The notes: generated by a model from the letters alone, not told the origin. Counted from the first letter of the stretch, positions 1 to 5,509 are shown. The stretch: 6,466 bases of DNA from JBBAFB01 sp041655595 (GCA_041655595.1 JBBAFB010000120.1:1-6466); one strand, 5' to 3'. Numbers and translations: made by a program.

Positions 1-579
1 GAGGATGCAATGGTTTTGGGAGATTATTTGGTTATTGTAGATGAAGGTGAGATTTTACAAAAGGGTTCCAAGACAGCGGTTTTTGCCAAACCCAATTGCG
101 TTCATACTGCTAGGCTGTTGGGCATGAAAAACTTTATGTATGGAAAAATTACTAAGCATTATGAAAATGCCGGTATAGGTATCTTGGATTGGGAAGGAAA
201 AGAGATCAAAGTTTTGTGGACAGAAGAACTAAAATTAGGCCAACAGGCTGCCTTTGGCATTCGGGGCGAAAACCTGGCCTTGGTAAAAGAAAGTAATGAG
301 TTCATCAGTACCAAGGAAACAAACTTAGTTTTAGCAACCATTAAGGAAGTGGTTCCAAGCTGGATAGGTAACCGCTTAACTCTTTCCTTTGAACATACGG
401 ATCGGGAAATGGAAATGCTGCTTTCCAGTACAGCTTACGAAAGACATGTAAAAAATAAACAAGAAATTATGGTTGATTTCGAAGCTGCCACCCTTTGTTA
501 CTTGGGTAAGCCTGATACTTATCCTCCTGCACAGGATGAGGGGCGAGCGAAGCAAAACCAAATAGCCATTGACTTTTAA
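1..579 (+). CDS. ABC importer ATP-binding protein, C-terminal part (5' end outside the window)
   Basis: The reading frame is open from base 1, so the gene starts upstream; the ATG at 10 is internal. The first residues, EDAMVLGDYLVIVDEGEI, match the stretch just after the H-loop of importer ATPases (usually EEA..LAD.I.V...G.I), followed by the usual QKGS...VFAKP and the A.LLG..N boundary. After that comes about 150 residues of a TOBE-like beta region, including GIRGENLALV where the family usually has GIRPEDI. Walker A, the signature and Walker B would lie upstream and cannot be seen. Family knowledge links this architecture (ModC, WtpC, TupC, CysA, PotA) to cytoplasmic energising of oxyanion or other solute uptake. 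Molybdate or tungstate is possible, but the substrate cannot be read from this part. The C-terminus, after about residue 170, is hydrophilic and unremarkable. Confidence 0.85.
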   Translation, partial: EDAMVLGDYLVIVDEGEILQKGSKTAVFAKPNCVHTARLLGMKNFMYGKITKHYENAGIGILDWEGKEIKVLWTEELKLGQQAAFGIRGENLALVKESNEFISTKETNLVLATIKEVVPSWIGNRLTLSFEHTDREMEMLLSSTAYERHVKNKQEIMVDFEAATLCYLGKPDTYPPAQDEGRAKQNQIAIDF

Positions 580-597
580 CGATGGAATTTGTATAAT
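569..597 (+). promoter_or_regulatory. Sigma-A type promoter for smpB
   Basis: A -35 box TTGACT at 569-574 and a -10 box TATAAT at 592-597 are separated by exactly 17 bases. Only one base differs from the consensus. The -35 box sits in the last codons of the upstream ABC gene. Transcription would start near 604, giving smpB a leader of about 83 nt and independence from the importer operon. Confidence 0.75.
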
Positions 598-625
598 GAA
601 TAAGGAACTGAGGCAAAAAATTGTG

Positions 626-660
626 AAACCCTTGGAAGCGGCTACTGCTAAAAAGGGTTT
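626..660 (+). repeat. 8-bp perfect inverted repeat in the smpB leader
   Basis: AAACCCTT (626-633) and AAGGGTTT (653-660) are perfect complements around a 19-base loop, followed by GTTTTATC. It lies between the promoter and the ribosome binding site. It could be a weak terminator for the upstream operon, an attenuator, or an RNA-stabilising hairpin. The U-rich tail is short, so a strong terminator is unlikely. Confidence 0.5.
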
Positions 661-686
661 GTTTTATCTCCATGGAGGGGAATAAG

Positions 687-1157
687 ATGGCGGTAAAGGG
701 TGTTAGAATAGTAGTAGATAACAGAAGAGCCAGGCATGATTTCTTTATTGAAGAAACCTATGAGGCGGGTTTGTCCCTTACCGGCACCGAGGTAAAATCC
801 CTCCGAAGGGGCAAAGGCAATCTGCAAGACAGTTTTGCCAGGGTAGAAAACGGAGAAGTGTTGCTTTACAATATGCATATCAGCCCTTATGAACAGGGCA
901 ACCGCTTTAACCATGAGCCGAAGCGGGTCAGGAGATTACTCCTAAACAAATCCGAAATTCGGCGTTTAATCGGCAAAACCCAGGAAAAGGGCTTGACCTT
1001 GATTCCTTTAAAGGTTTATTTCAATCCCAGGGGCTTAGCAAAGCTGGAACTGGCCCTTGCCAGAGGAAAAAAACTTTACGATAAAAGAGATGCCATGGCA
1101 GAAAAAGATGCCAAAAGGGAAATAGAAAGAGCCTTCCGAGAAAAACAGAAGCAGTAG
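687..1157 (+). CDS. smpB: SsrA-binding protein SmpB
   Basis: SmpB is the tmRNA partner in trans-translation. It binds the tRNA-like domain, brings it into the A site of stalled ribosomes and acts in place of the missing codon-anticodon stem. The 156-residue protein has the usual family length. It shows the conserved N-terminal block RRARHDFFIEETYEAGLSL (residues 13-31), then GTEVKSLRRGK (33-43), and a basic C-terminal tail (about 128-156, YDKRDAMAEKDAKREIERA) that becomes helical in the mRNA channel. I chose the ATG at 687 because GGAGGGG at 674-680 lies 6 bases upstream. The ATG at 672 overlaps that site and would add five residues not typical of SmpB. The tmRNA gene follows 216 bases downstream, the classical smpB-ssrA order. 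Confidence 0.97.
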   Translation: MAVKGVRIVVDNRRARHDFFIEETYEAGLSLTGTEVKSLRRGKGNLQDSFARVENGEVLLYNMHISPYEQGNRFNHEPKRVRRLLLNKSEIRRLIGKTQEKGLTLIPLKVYFNPRGLAKLELALARGKKLYDKRDAMAEKDAKREIERAFREKQKQ

Positions 1158-1166
1158 AAAAGATAT

Positions 1167-1196
1167 TTGTCAAGCAGTAGTCTAACTTTGTCTAAT
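1167..1196 (+). promoter_or_regulatory. Possible promoter upstream of ssrA
   Basis: TTGTCA (1167-1172) and TCTAAT (1191-1196), 18 bases apart, each differ from consensus at one position. A start near 1203 would give a precursor with about 170 nt before mature tmRNA, to be trimmed by RNase P. I see no good promoter immediately before base 1374. Co-transcription with smpB is the alternative, since no clear terminator separates the two genes. Confidence 0.4.
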
Positions 1197-1199
1197 AGG

Positions 1200-1260
1200 T
1201 CAAACATTGTTTGCATGTAATTCTACATGTTTGATGTGGAAAGTAGAAAAACCACTTCAA
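1200..1260. repeat. Cluster of overlapping inverted repeats between smpB and ssrA
   Basis: Four short inverted repeats lie side by side or overlap: TCAAACAT/ATGTTTGA (1200-1207 with 1227-1234); CAAAC/GTTTG (1201-1205 with 1209-1213); CATGTA/TACATG (1214-1219 with 1224-1229, 4-base loop); and TTGATGTGG/CCACTTCAA (1231-1239 with 1252-1260, one mismatch). The long first pairing and the two small hairpins inside it exclude each other. No U-run follows, so this is not an ordinary terminator. Confidence 0.55.
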
Positions 1261-1314
1261 CGTCATTCTGAGCACAGCGAAGGATCTCGTGCAGAATAGC
1301 ATGCAAAAAGATCC
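1261..1314. repeat. Probable dispersed palindromic repeat, one arm largely missing
   Basis: The stretch begins CGTCATTCTGAGC and continues ACAGCGAAGGATCT. From memory this resembles a short repeat (GTCATTCTGAGCG.AGCGAAGAATCT) that recurs in intergenic DNA of many unrelated bacteria. In full copies the second arm is the reverse complement of the first. Here GGATCT (1282-1287) pairs with AGATCC (1309-1314), with inner TGCA/TGCA (1290-1293, 1302-1305), but the expected rest of the second arm is replaced by unrelated AT-rich sequence. It therefore looks like a truncated copy. Confidence 0.6.
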
Positions 1315-1373
1315 CAAAAAATGCATGAAAAAGGTTTTTAATCTTCAATCTTTCAGCTTTACAACTAATTCAT

Positions 1374-1723
1374 GGGGGTGTACTGGTTTCGACGGGGGAA
1401 TGTATTGGCAGAAGTAGCTAGGCGGGATTCCATCAGCCCGTAAAACGGTGGGACTTTTTTAAACGCAGATAATAATTACGCTTTAGCTGCCTAGATGCAG
1501 CTAACCTCCTACCTGCTGTTCTCGCGGTGCGGGCTAGGGGGTCACTTTAGCGAGATACTCTAAGCCCACTATCTGCTAAGCTTAGGGGAAACTCAGCGGA
1601 TTAGTCAAAGAAGAATCCTGTCCTTGGGAGTCCTCTTTGGCGAATGTAAATCAAGGACTATCCTAGTAGAAGCTTCTGTGGGTGCTCCTTCGGACGCGGG
1701 TTCGATTCCCGCCACCTCCACCA
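1374..1723 (+). ncRNA. ssrA: Transfer-messenger RNA (tmRNA)
   Basis: The 350-nt gene is complete. The 5' GGGGGUG (1374-1380) pairs with CACCUCC (1713-1719) to form the acceptor stem. It contains a G3-U pair, the alanyl-tRNA synthetase identity element. Discriminator A1720 and an encoded CCA (1721-1723) end the gene. The T-arm is GCGGG (1696-1700), TTCGATT loop, CCCGC (1708-1712), and the TGGTTTCGACGGGG D-loop-like segment near 1384 is typical. The resume codon GCA at 1465 opens a frame to TAG at 1492-1494, encoding ADNNYALAA; with the charged alanine the full tag is AADNNYALAA, whose LAA end targets tagged proteins to ClpXP-type proteases. It works with SmpB encoded just upstream to rescue stalled ribosomes. 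It is a one-piece tmRNA. The pseudoknot region downstream of the tag was not resolved pair by pair. Confidence 0.98.
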
Positions 1724-1764
1724 AAAACAAAAGGTAATATAGATTTATTGGTCTTAAAGCCAGT

Positions 1765-1810
1765 AGCAATGGGACAAGGGGACAGGAGTTTTGTCCCAGT
1801 TTGCGTTGCT
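1765..1810. repeat. GGGACAA/TTGTCCC palindrome between ssrA and crcB
   Basis: TGGGACAA (1770-1777) and TTGTCCCA (1791-1798) are perfect complements around a 13-base loop containing GGGGACAGG. Outer AGCAA (1765-1769) and TTGCT (1806-1810) can extend the structure with an asymmetric bulge. The outer arm reaches into the crcB stop codon. From memory, GGGACAAGGGGACAGG-type palindromes recur in intergenic DNA of some Firmicutes. It could act as a transcript end for the convergent ssrA and crcB, but no U-run follows on either strand. Confidence 0.5.
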
Positions 1811-2192
1811 AAGATATAAGTTTCGATTTAATTGTTTTGCCTGCAAGCATTCCTAAAATAGTCCCTGTAAAGCAAAGTATGACAGTTAGTATTGCATATG
1901 TTGAGCCTGCAAGGTATTTATTTTCTTGAAATAAAACCATAGTTTCAAGGGAAAAGGCAGAGAATGTGGTGAATCCGCCCAAAAGGCCGGTTTGTAGGAA
2001 TAAAACAGTATTTGGGCTTACTGCAGTTTTATCTTTAGCCAGTTCCGCAACTACCCCGATTATAAAGGATCCCAGAATATTAATGAGCATGGTCATTAGC
2101 GGGAAATCCCCTGCAACCGAAATCCTGCCAAGCCCATATCTAAGAATTGACCCCAAAAAACCTCCAAGACCCACAACTATGATTGCCTGCAT
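1809..2192 (-). CDS. crcB: Fluoride channel CrcB/FluC
   Basis: CrcB/FluC proteins form antiparallel dimers of four-helix subunits in the cytoplasmic membrane and let fluoride leave the cell, protecting enolase and pyrophosphatase. The 127-residue protein has the usual length and four hydrophobic segments (about 3-22, 31-52, 62-84, 94-121). Family motifs are present: GGFLGSILRYGLG (residues 10-22, with the conserved Arg18), INILGSFIIG (37-46, Asn38) and GGFTTFSAFSLE (72-83), which carries the phenylalanine-box and central cation-site residues. AGGAGG (plus-strand 2198-2203) lies 5 bases before the ATG and fixes the start. The gene is single; in some Firmicutes crcB occurs as a tandem pair, and I see no second copy. 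It converges on ssrA and diverges from the ABC-F gene. Confidence 0.95.
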   Translation of the reverse strand: MQAIIVVGLGGFLGSILRYGLGRISVAGDFPLMTMLINILGSFIIGVVAELAKDKTAVSPNTVLFLQTGLLGGFTTFSAFSLETMVLFQENKYLAGSTYAILTVILCFTGTILGMLAGKTIKSKLIS

Positions 2193-2305
2193 AAGAACCT
2201 CCTAAACCTAATTACAAATTAAAATGGTGTTTATCGGTAATTTTGACATCGCCGAGATTGTTTTTCTTGTTGGCCCCACCTTACCTAGAATAGTATTACA
2301 GGCCA

Positions 2306-2334
2306 ATTATACTATGACCAGCTGCAACGGTAAA
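2306..2334 (-). promoter_or_regulatory. Promoter for crcB (minus strand)
   Basis: Read on the minus strand, TTTACC (plus 2329-2334) and a perfect TATAAT (plus 2306-2311) are 17 bases apart. A start near 2299 would give a 5' leader of about 107 nt before the crcB ATG. That is long enough for an RNA switch. Confidence 0.55.
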
Positions 2335-2392
2335 GGATTCAATATCTTAAATTAACTACACAGCCGGATTAAGGTAACTGTGCTTTAATTAT

Positions 2393-2398
2393 TATAAT
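2393..2398 (+). promoter_or_regulatory. -10 box for the ABC-F gene leader
   Basis: A perfect TATAAT lies in AT-rich DNA 22 bases upstream of the leader hairpin. The best -35 candidate, TTAAGG (2369-2374, 18-base spacer), is weak, which would fit a low or regulated promoter. The predicted start is about 2405, inside a 12-bp palindrome. Confidence 0.45.
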
Positions 2399-2405
2399 TT
2401 AACTG

Positions 2406-2417
2406 TTATCATGATAA
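2406..2417. promoter_or_regulatory. 12-bp perfect palindrome at the predicted start site
   Basis: TTATCATGATAA reads the same on both strands. It sits just downstream of the TATAAT box at the predicted transcription start, a usual place for a repressor operator. No regulator gene is present in the window, and a palindrome of this size in AT-rich DNA may be chance. Confidence 0.3.
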
Positions 2418-2420
2418 TGA

Positions 2421-2448
2421 GTTGAGGGTTTTCACTCTCAACTTTTTT
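2421..2448 (+). terminator. Intrinsic terminator in the ABC-F leader (probable attenuator)
   Basis: GTTGAGGG (2421-2428) pairs with CTCTCAAC (2435-2442) with a single G-U pair and a 6-base loop, and six Ts follow (2443-2448). No plus-strand gene lies between ssrA and this hairpin, and a TATAAT box is immediately upstream. It most likely stops transcription early, before the ABC-F coding region. A tiny ORF (ATG at 2411, TGA at 2423-2425) ends inside the 5' arm. Confidence 0.75.
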
Positions 2449-2500
2449 GTTTCCATTTATGGATTCTCGCTGCAATTCAAACGGTGGAAGGAGAATTTAT

Positions 2501-3982
2501 ATGGCATTGATTAACATCAGTAACTTGACATTCGAATACCCGGGAAGTCTGGAACCCATTTTTAGCGATTTGGATTTAGAGTTGGATACAGATTGGAAAT
2601 TGGGGTTTATAGGAAGGAATGGTTATGGCAAAACAACCTTTTTAAACCTCCTGATGGATAAACTCCCTTATAGGGGATCAATTACTAAGCCGGTCCCAAT
2701 GGCTTATTTTCCTTTTTTAGTTGATAATTACAACCTTATGACATTGGATCTACTTGAAACACTACAGCCAAATTTACAATTATGGAAATTGCAAAGGGAA
2801 ATGAATCTATTGGAAGTAGGGAAAGAGGTTTTGTATCGTTTATTTTCAACATTAAGCGGTGGAGAGCAAACTAAAATTTTGCTGGCCCTGTTATTTGCAG
2901 TGGAGGAAAGATTTTTACTTATTGATGAGCCGACCAACCATCTAGATACTCATGGCCGGGAAGTGGTTGCCAAATATTTGGAGGGTAAAAAAGGGTTTAT
3001 ACTCGTCTCCCATGATAGGGAGTTTATTAATGGTATAGTAGATCATATATTAACCATAGAAAAACAAAAAATAGTCCTTCAAAGGGGAATTTATGATACT
3101 TGGGAGCAAAATAAGAATTTAGAAGATCAATTTGAGTTGGCGCAAAATCAAAAACTCAGAAAGGAAATTAGAAGATTAAAACAATCCGCAAGAGAGAAGG
3201 CATCATGGTCGGATAAGGTGGAGGGTACTAAGAATGCAAAGGTATCGGGGATAAAGCCGGATAAGGGCTATATAGGCCACAAAGCTGCTAAAATGATGAA
3301 GCGTTCCAAAACTATAGAAAAAAGGTATGAGCTAGCTACAGAAAAAAAGGAGGCCCTTTTAAAAAATATAGAAGCTATAGAAAAATTGCAGATGACCGCA
3401 TTGGAGCATCATGCAAAGCAATATGTAAGCGCCGATGATTTTACCATATCCTATGAGGAGGATACTGTTTTTAGCCCCATTAGTTTTTCGATAAGTAGCG
3501 GGGATTGTATTGTTTTCAAAGGGGATAACGGTAGTGGCAAATCCAGTATTATAAAAGCAATTCTGGGTGAGAATACAGCTTGGCAAGGAAAACTGGAAAT
3601 TGCAAAAGGGGTTATAATTTCCTATGTTCCACAAAAGTTCTATTTCGTTGCTGGAAACATAAATGGATTTGTTAATGAGGCACAAATAGATAAAACAAAA
3701 TTTCTAACTACTTTAAGGAAATTGGGTTTTGATAGGAGTCAATTCGATATTCCAATCAAAAATTTCAGCATGGGACAGAAGAAGAAGATATTTTTAGCCA
3801 AATCTATCTGCGAGGAAGCACATTTATATATCTGGGATGAACCCCTTAATTATATTGATGTAATTTCTAGAATTCAGGTTGAAAATATGATTTTAGAGTA
3901 TTCACCCACGATGATCCTGGTTGAGCATGACAAAAGGTTCATAGATAAGGTGGCCACCGATATAGTAGAATTGGCAAAGTAG
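2501..3982 (+). CDS. ABC-F ribosomal protection protein, Lsa/CplR-like
   Basis: ABC-F proteins lack membrane domains. They bind the ribosomal E site and use a long inter-domain linker to reach the peptidyl transferase centre and dislodge drugs. The 493 residues carry two ATPase domains. Domain 1 has Walker A GRNGYGKT (38-45), signature LSGGE (118-122), Walker B FLLIDEPTNHLD (138-149) and His171. The basic, charged linker spans about 190-300. Domain 2 has GDNGSGKS (341-348), FSMGQ (422-426), LYIWDEPLNYID (442-453) and His475. Both catalytic glutamates (143, 447) are present. DTDWKLGFIGRNG and WDEPLNYIDV resemble Lsa(A) as I recall it, so lincosamide, streptogramin A and pleuromutilin resistance is the likely role; exact specificity is inference. 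AAGGAG (2488-2493), 7 bases before the ATG at 2501, sets the start; the frame is open further upstream (TTG at 2447), but those residues are unlike the family. Confidence 0.92.
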   Translation: MALINISNLTFEYPGSLEPIFSDLDLELDTDWKLGFIGRNGYGKTTFLNLLMDKLPYRGSITKPVPMAYFPFLVDNYNLMTLDLLETLQPNLQLWKLQREMNLLEVGKEVLYRLFSTLSGGEQTKILLALLFAVEERFLLIDEPTNHLDTHGREVVAKYLEGKKGFILVSHDREFINGIVDHILTIEKQKIVLQRGIYDTWEQNKNLEDQFELAQNQKLRKEIRRLKQSAREKASWSDKVEGTKNAKVSGIKPDKGYIGHKAAKMMKRSKTIEKRYELATEKKEALLKNIEAIEKLQMTALEHHAKQYVSADDFTISYEEDTVFSPISFSISSGDCIVFKGDNGSGKSSIIKAILGENTAWQGKLEIAKGVIISYVPQKFYFVAGNINGFVNEAQIDKTKFLTTLRKLGFDRSQFDIPIKNFSMGQKKKIFLAKSICEEAHLYIWDEPLNYIDVISRIQVENMILEYSPTMILVEHDKRFIDKVATDIVELAK

Positions 3983-4073
3983 AAGGCCTAATTAAACCGG
4001 CTACATCGTGCATAGAATGTCGGGTTGATAATTGTATTTTTCGATAATATTGATAATGAAAGAAGGTTATTTG
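3983..4073. other. Intergenic DNA after the ABC-F gene; no clear terminator
   Basis: AACC (3995-3998) with GGTT (4023-4026) and ACAT (4003-4006) with ATGT (4017-4020) could form an imperfect hairpin, with TTTTTT only at 4037-4041 and just before. It is a poor terminator candidate. TTGATAAT occurs twice (4025-4032, 4050-4057) with GATAAT between (4043-4048). No function is evident. Confidence 0.3.
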
Positions 4074-4335
4074 ATGGATTCCCTAGTCCATTTCCAGAGA
4101 CACTTCAAAATGTATGGGGTAGGATATATTCGAAGTGGTTCCTATCATCGGGATGTGAGGCAGTAAAGGGGTTGGGGGTTTTTGGAATAGGGGCCTAGAC
4201 ACTGATAATCCAAAGTATAGAAGTGGAATCCGAACTCTGGTAAAGAAGAAGGGTATTGAGTGAAAGTTTGATTTTTTAGAATGCTAAGGTGTAGTGGATA
4301 TATGTGATGGGTGGGTATCAATGAAAGGGGGGTGA
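4074..4335 (+). pseudogene. Decayed small gene of unknown function
   Basis: An ATG at 4074 with AGAAGG 7 bases upstream (4061-4066) opens a 30-residue frame (MDSLVHFQRHFKMYG...) that stops at 4164. An overlapping frame from 4123 then reads DIFEVVPIIGM, a TGA, GSKGVGGFWNRGLDTDNPKY..., a TGA after KKKGIE, KFDFLEC, a TAA, and GVVDICDGWVSMKGG, ending in TGA at 4333-4335. The text between the stops looks protein-like. The last stop overlaps the GTG start of the next remnant as GTGA, the overlap seen in translationally coupled genes. One frameshift and three internal stops would make this a dead gene of about 87 codons. I do not recognise the family. The stretch could also be plain non-coding DNA, or the first 30-residue frame a real small gene. 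Confidence 0.35.
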
Positions 4336-4518
4336 GCGAGAAAATTTACTGTTTCATAGGCACGGGCAATAGTTTGAAGGTTGCAAAGGACCTGGTCTCG
4401 TATTCCGATAGCGTGGAACTGATACAAGCACGGCAAGACACAATGCTATCTAAAAAACCCTGTAGATGAGGTCTGCATTGCAGGTATCCGGTTAAGCGAT
4501 GTCAAAGAGAGCCCCTAG
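4332..4518 (+). pseudogene. Flavodoxin-like (EFR1-type) N-terminal remnant
   Basis: From GTG at 4332 the frame reads SEKIYCFIGTGNSLKVAKDLVSY, then SDSVELIQA. This matches the start of EFR1-type and related flavodoxin domains (IYYFSGTGNSL..A..L), where the GTGNS loop binds the FMN phosphate. Such proteins are about 250 residues, with two 4Fe-4S clusters after the flavodoxin domain, and are thought to carry electrons. Here the frame stops at 4467-4469 after 45 codons. Dropping one A from the run at 4452-4457 continues the frame as VDEVCIAGIRLSDVKESP to a TAG at 4516-4518, a position where the family has D..G...P. Nothing of the iron-sulfur domain remains. The ribosome binding site AAAGGGG abuts the GTG. 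Family recognition is good; calling it dead follows from its length. Confidence 0.7.
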
Positions 4519-4569
4519 TGCAAACCCAATGTGGGGCGGATGTTTTCGGGGCCGGGCGAGGTGAAGCAA

Positions 4570-5508
4570 ATGAAGGAAGTAATCAGCACCACCAACCTAA
4601 CAAAGATTTACGGAGAAACCTATGCCGTAAATAAGCTAAACTTGTCAGTTAAACAAGGTGAAATCTTCGGCTTTATCGGTTTAAATGGTGCAGGCAAAAC
4701 TACTACGATCAGAATGCTATTGGGTCTAGTGAAGCCCACAACAGGTTACTGTTATCTTCAGGGTAGAAGAGTTAACGCAGGTAATACAAGCATTTTCCGC
4801 AATGTGGGGTATATTGTGGAAACTCCATATTCCTACCCCGAATTAACTGTAAGGGAAAACCTTGAGATTGTTCGTAAATTAAGAGGTATGGAAGATAGGG
4901 ATAGCGTCAATTGGATTATCAAAAAACTTAAACTGGAAGGGTATACATCAAAAAGGGCAGGGCACCTTTCCCTAGGAAATGCGCAAAGATTGGGCATAGC
5001 AAAAGCAATTATCCATAGACCAAAGATTCTAATACTCGATGAACCTACAAATGGGTTGGATCCTGAGGGCATAGTCGAAGTTCGCCAGTTATTAATGAAT
5101 TTGGCAAACAACCAAGGTGTAACTATTTTGGTTTCTAGTCATAAATTAGAGGAGATCTCCAGGCTTGCTACAAATATATCCATCATACATAATGGGTGCA
5201 TAATAAAAGAGTTGGATAAAAAGCAGCTAGAAGGACAGTTAAAAAAGGTGTTGTTGGTAGGCGGTGAAGAAAGAAACAACATGAAATCTATTCTTTCCGA
5301 AGCGGGGTACAGAGTAGTTGATGAAGGAATAGACTTTAACGACGAAATCAAGCCATTGCAAATCCAAGATGATGATGCAATAAATAGTCCCGAAAAAATC
5401 GCTACTTTGCTTGTAAAGGCCGGTCACCCCCCAGCCCTTTTAAAAGTTCGACAAGAAGACCTGGAAAGCTATTTTTTAAGAGTGCTCAAAGAAGCAGGGG
5501 AGGTATAA
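4570..5508 (+). CDS. ABC exporter ATP-binding protein, BcrA/NatA-like
   Basis: This is the cytoplasmic motor of a two-component ABC-2 exporter, working with the permease encoded 1 base downstream. The protein has 312 residues. Walker A is GLNGAGKT (37-44), the signature is LSLGNAQRLGIA (133-144), Walker B is ILILDEPTNGLDP (153-165) and the H-loop is SSH (189-191). The Q-loop position reads VGYIVETP, with Glu84 where most ABC ATPases have Gln, and the signature is LSLGN rather than LSGGQ. Both traits are, as I recall, common in the bacitracin-exporter (BcrA) branch. Residues 220-312 form a C-terminal extension of unknown role. The start is the ATG at 4570, with GAGGTG (4558-4563) 6 bases upstream; the upstream GTG at 4531 would add 13 unconserved residues. 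Peptide-antibiotic export or self-protection is plausible, but the substrate is unknown. No BceS/BceR-type two-component genes are adjacent. Confidence 0.9.
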   Translation: MKEVISTTNLTKIYGETYAVNKLNLSVKQGEIFGFIGLNGAGKTTTIRMLLGLVKPTTGYCYLQGRRVNAGNTSIFRNVGYIVETPYSYPELTVRENLEIVRKLRGMEDRDSVNWIIKKLKLEGYTSKRAGHLSLGNAQRLGIAKAIIHRPKILILDEPTNGLDPEGIVEVRQLLMNLANNQGVTILVSSHKLEEISRLATNISIIHNGCIIKELDKKQLEGQLKKVLLVGGEERNNMKSILSEAGYRVVDEGIDFNDEIKPLQIQDDDAINSPEKIATLLVKAGHPPALLKVRQEDLESYFLRVLKEAGEV

Positions 5509-5509
5509 A

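Noticed and set aside
596..685. 29-codon ORF in the smpB leader
   Set aside because: Its ATG overlaps the -10 box, so the smpB transcript would lack it. There is no good ribosome binding site. The internal GTG at 623 has only a weak GAGG and would give 20 residues.
1966..2205. 79-residue plus-strand ORF opposite crcB
   Set aside because: It is the antisense shadow of a well-conserved crcB and has no ribosome binding site or recognisable motif.
2243..2248. TTGACA as a plus-strand -35 box for the ABC-F gene
   Set aside because: No acceptable -10 box follows at 16-18 bases. It lies inside the crcB leader on the other strand and is probably chance.
2447..2500. 18-residue N-terminal extension of the ABC-F protein from TTG at 2447
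   Set aside because: The TTG is in the terminator U-run, has no ribosome binding site and adds residues unlike the family. The ATG at 2501 has AAGGAG 7 bases upstream.
3359..3685. 108-residue minus-strand ORF within the ABC-F gene
   Set aside because: It is an antisense shadow of a conserved ATPase domain, with no start signal and no family resemblance.
4531..4569. 13-residue N-terminal extension of the BcrA-like ATPase from GTG at 4531
   Set aside because: It has no ribosome binding site and no family-like residues, while GAGGTG lies 6 bases before the ATG at 4570.
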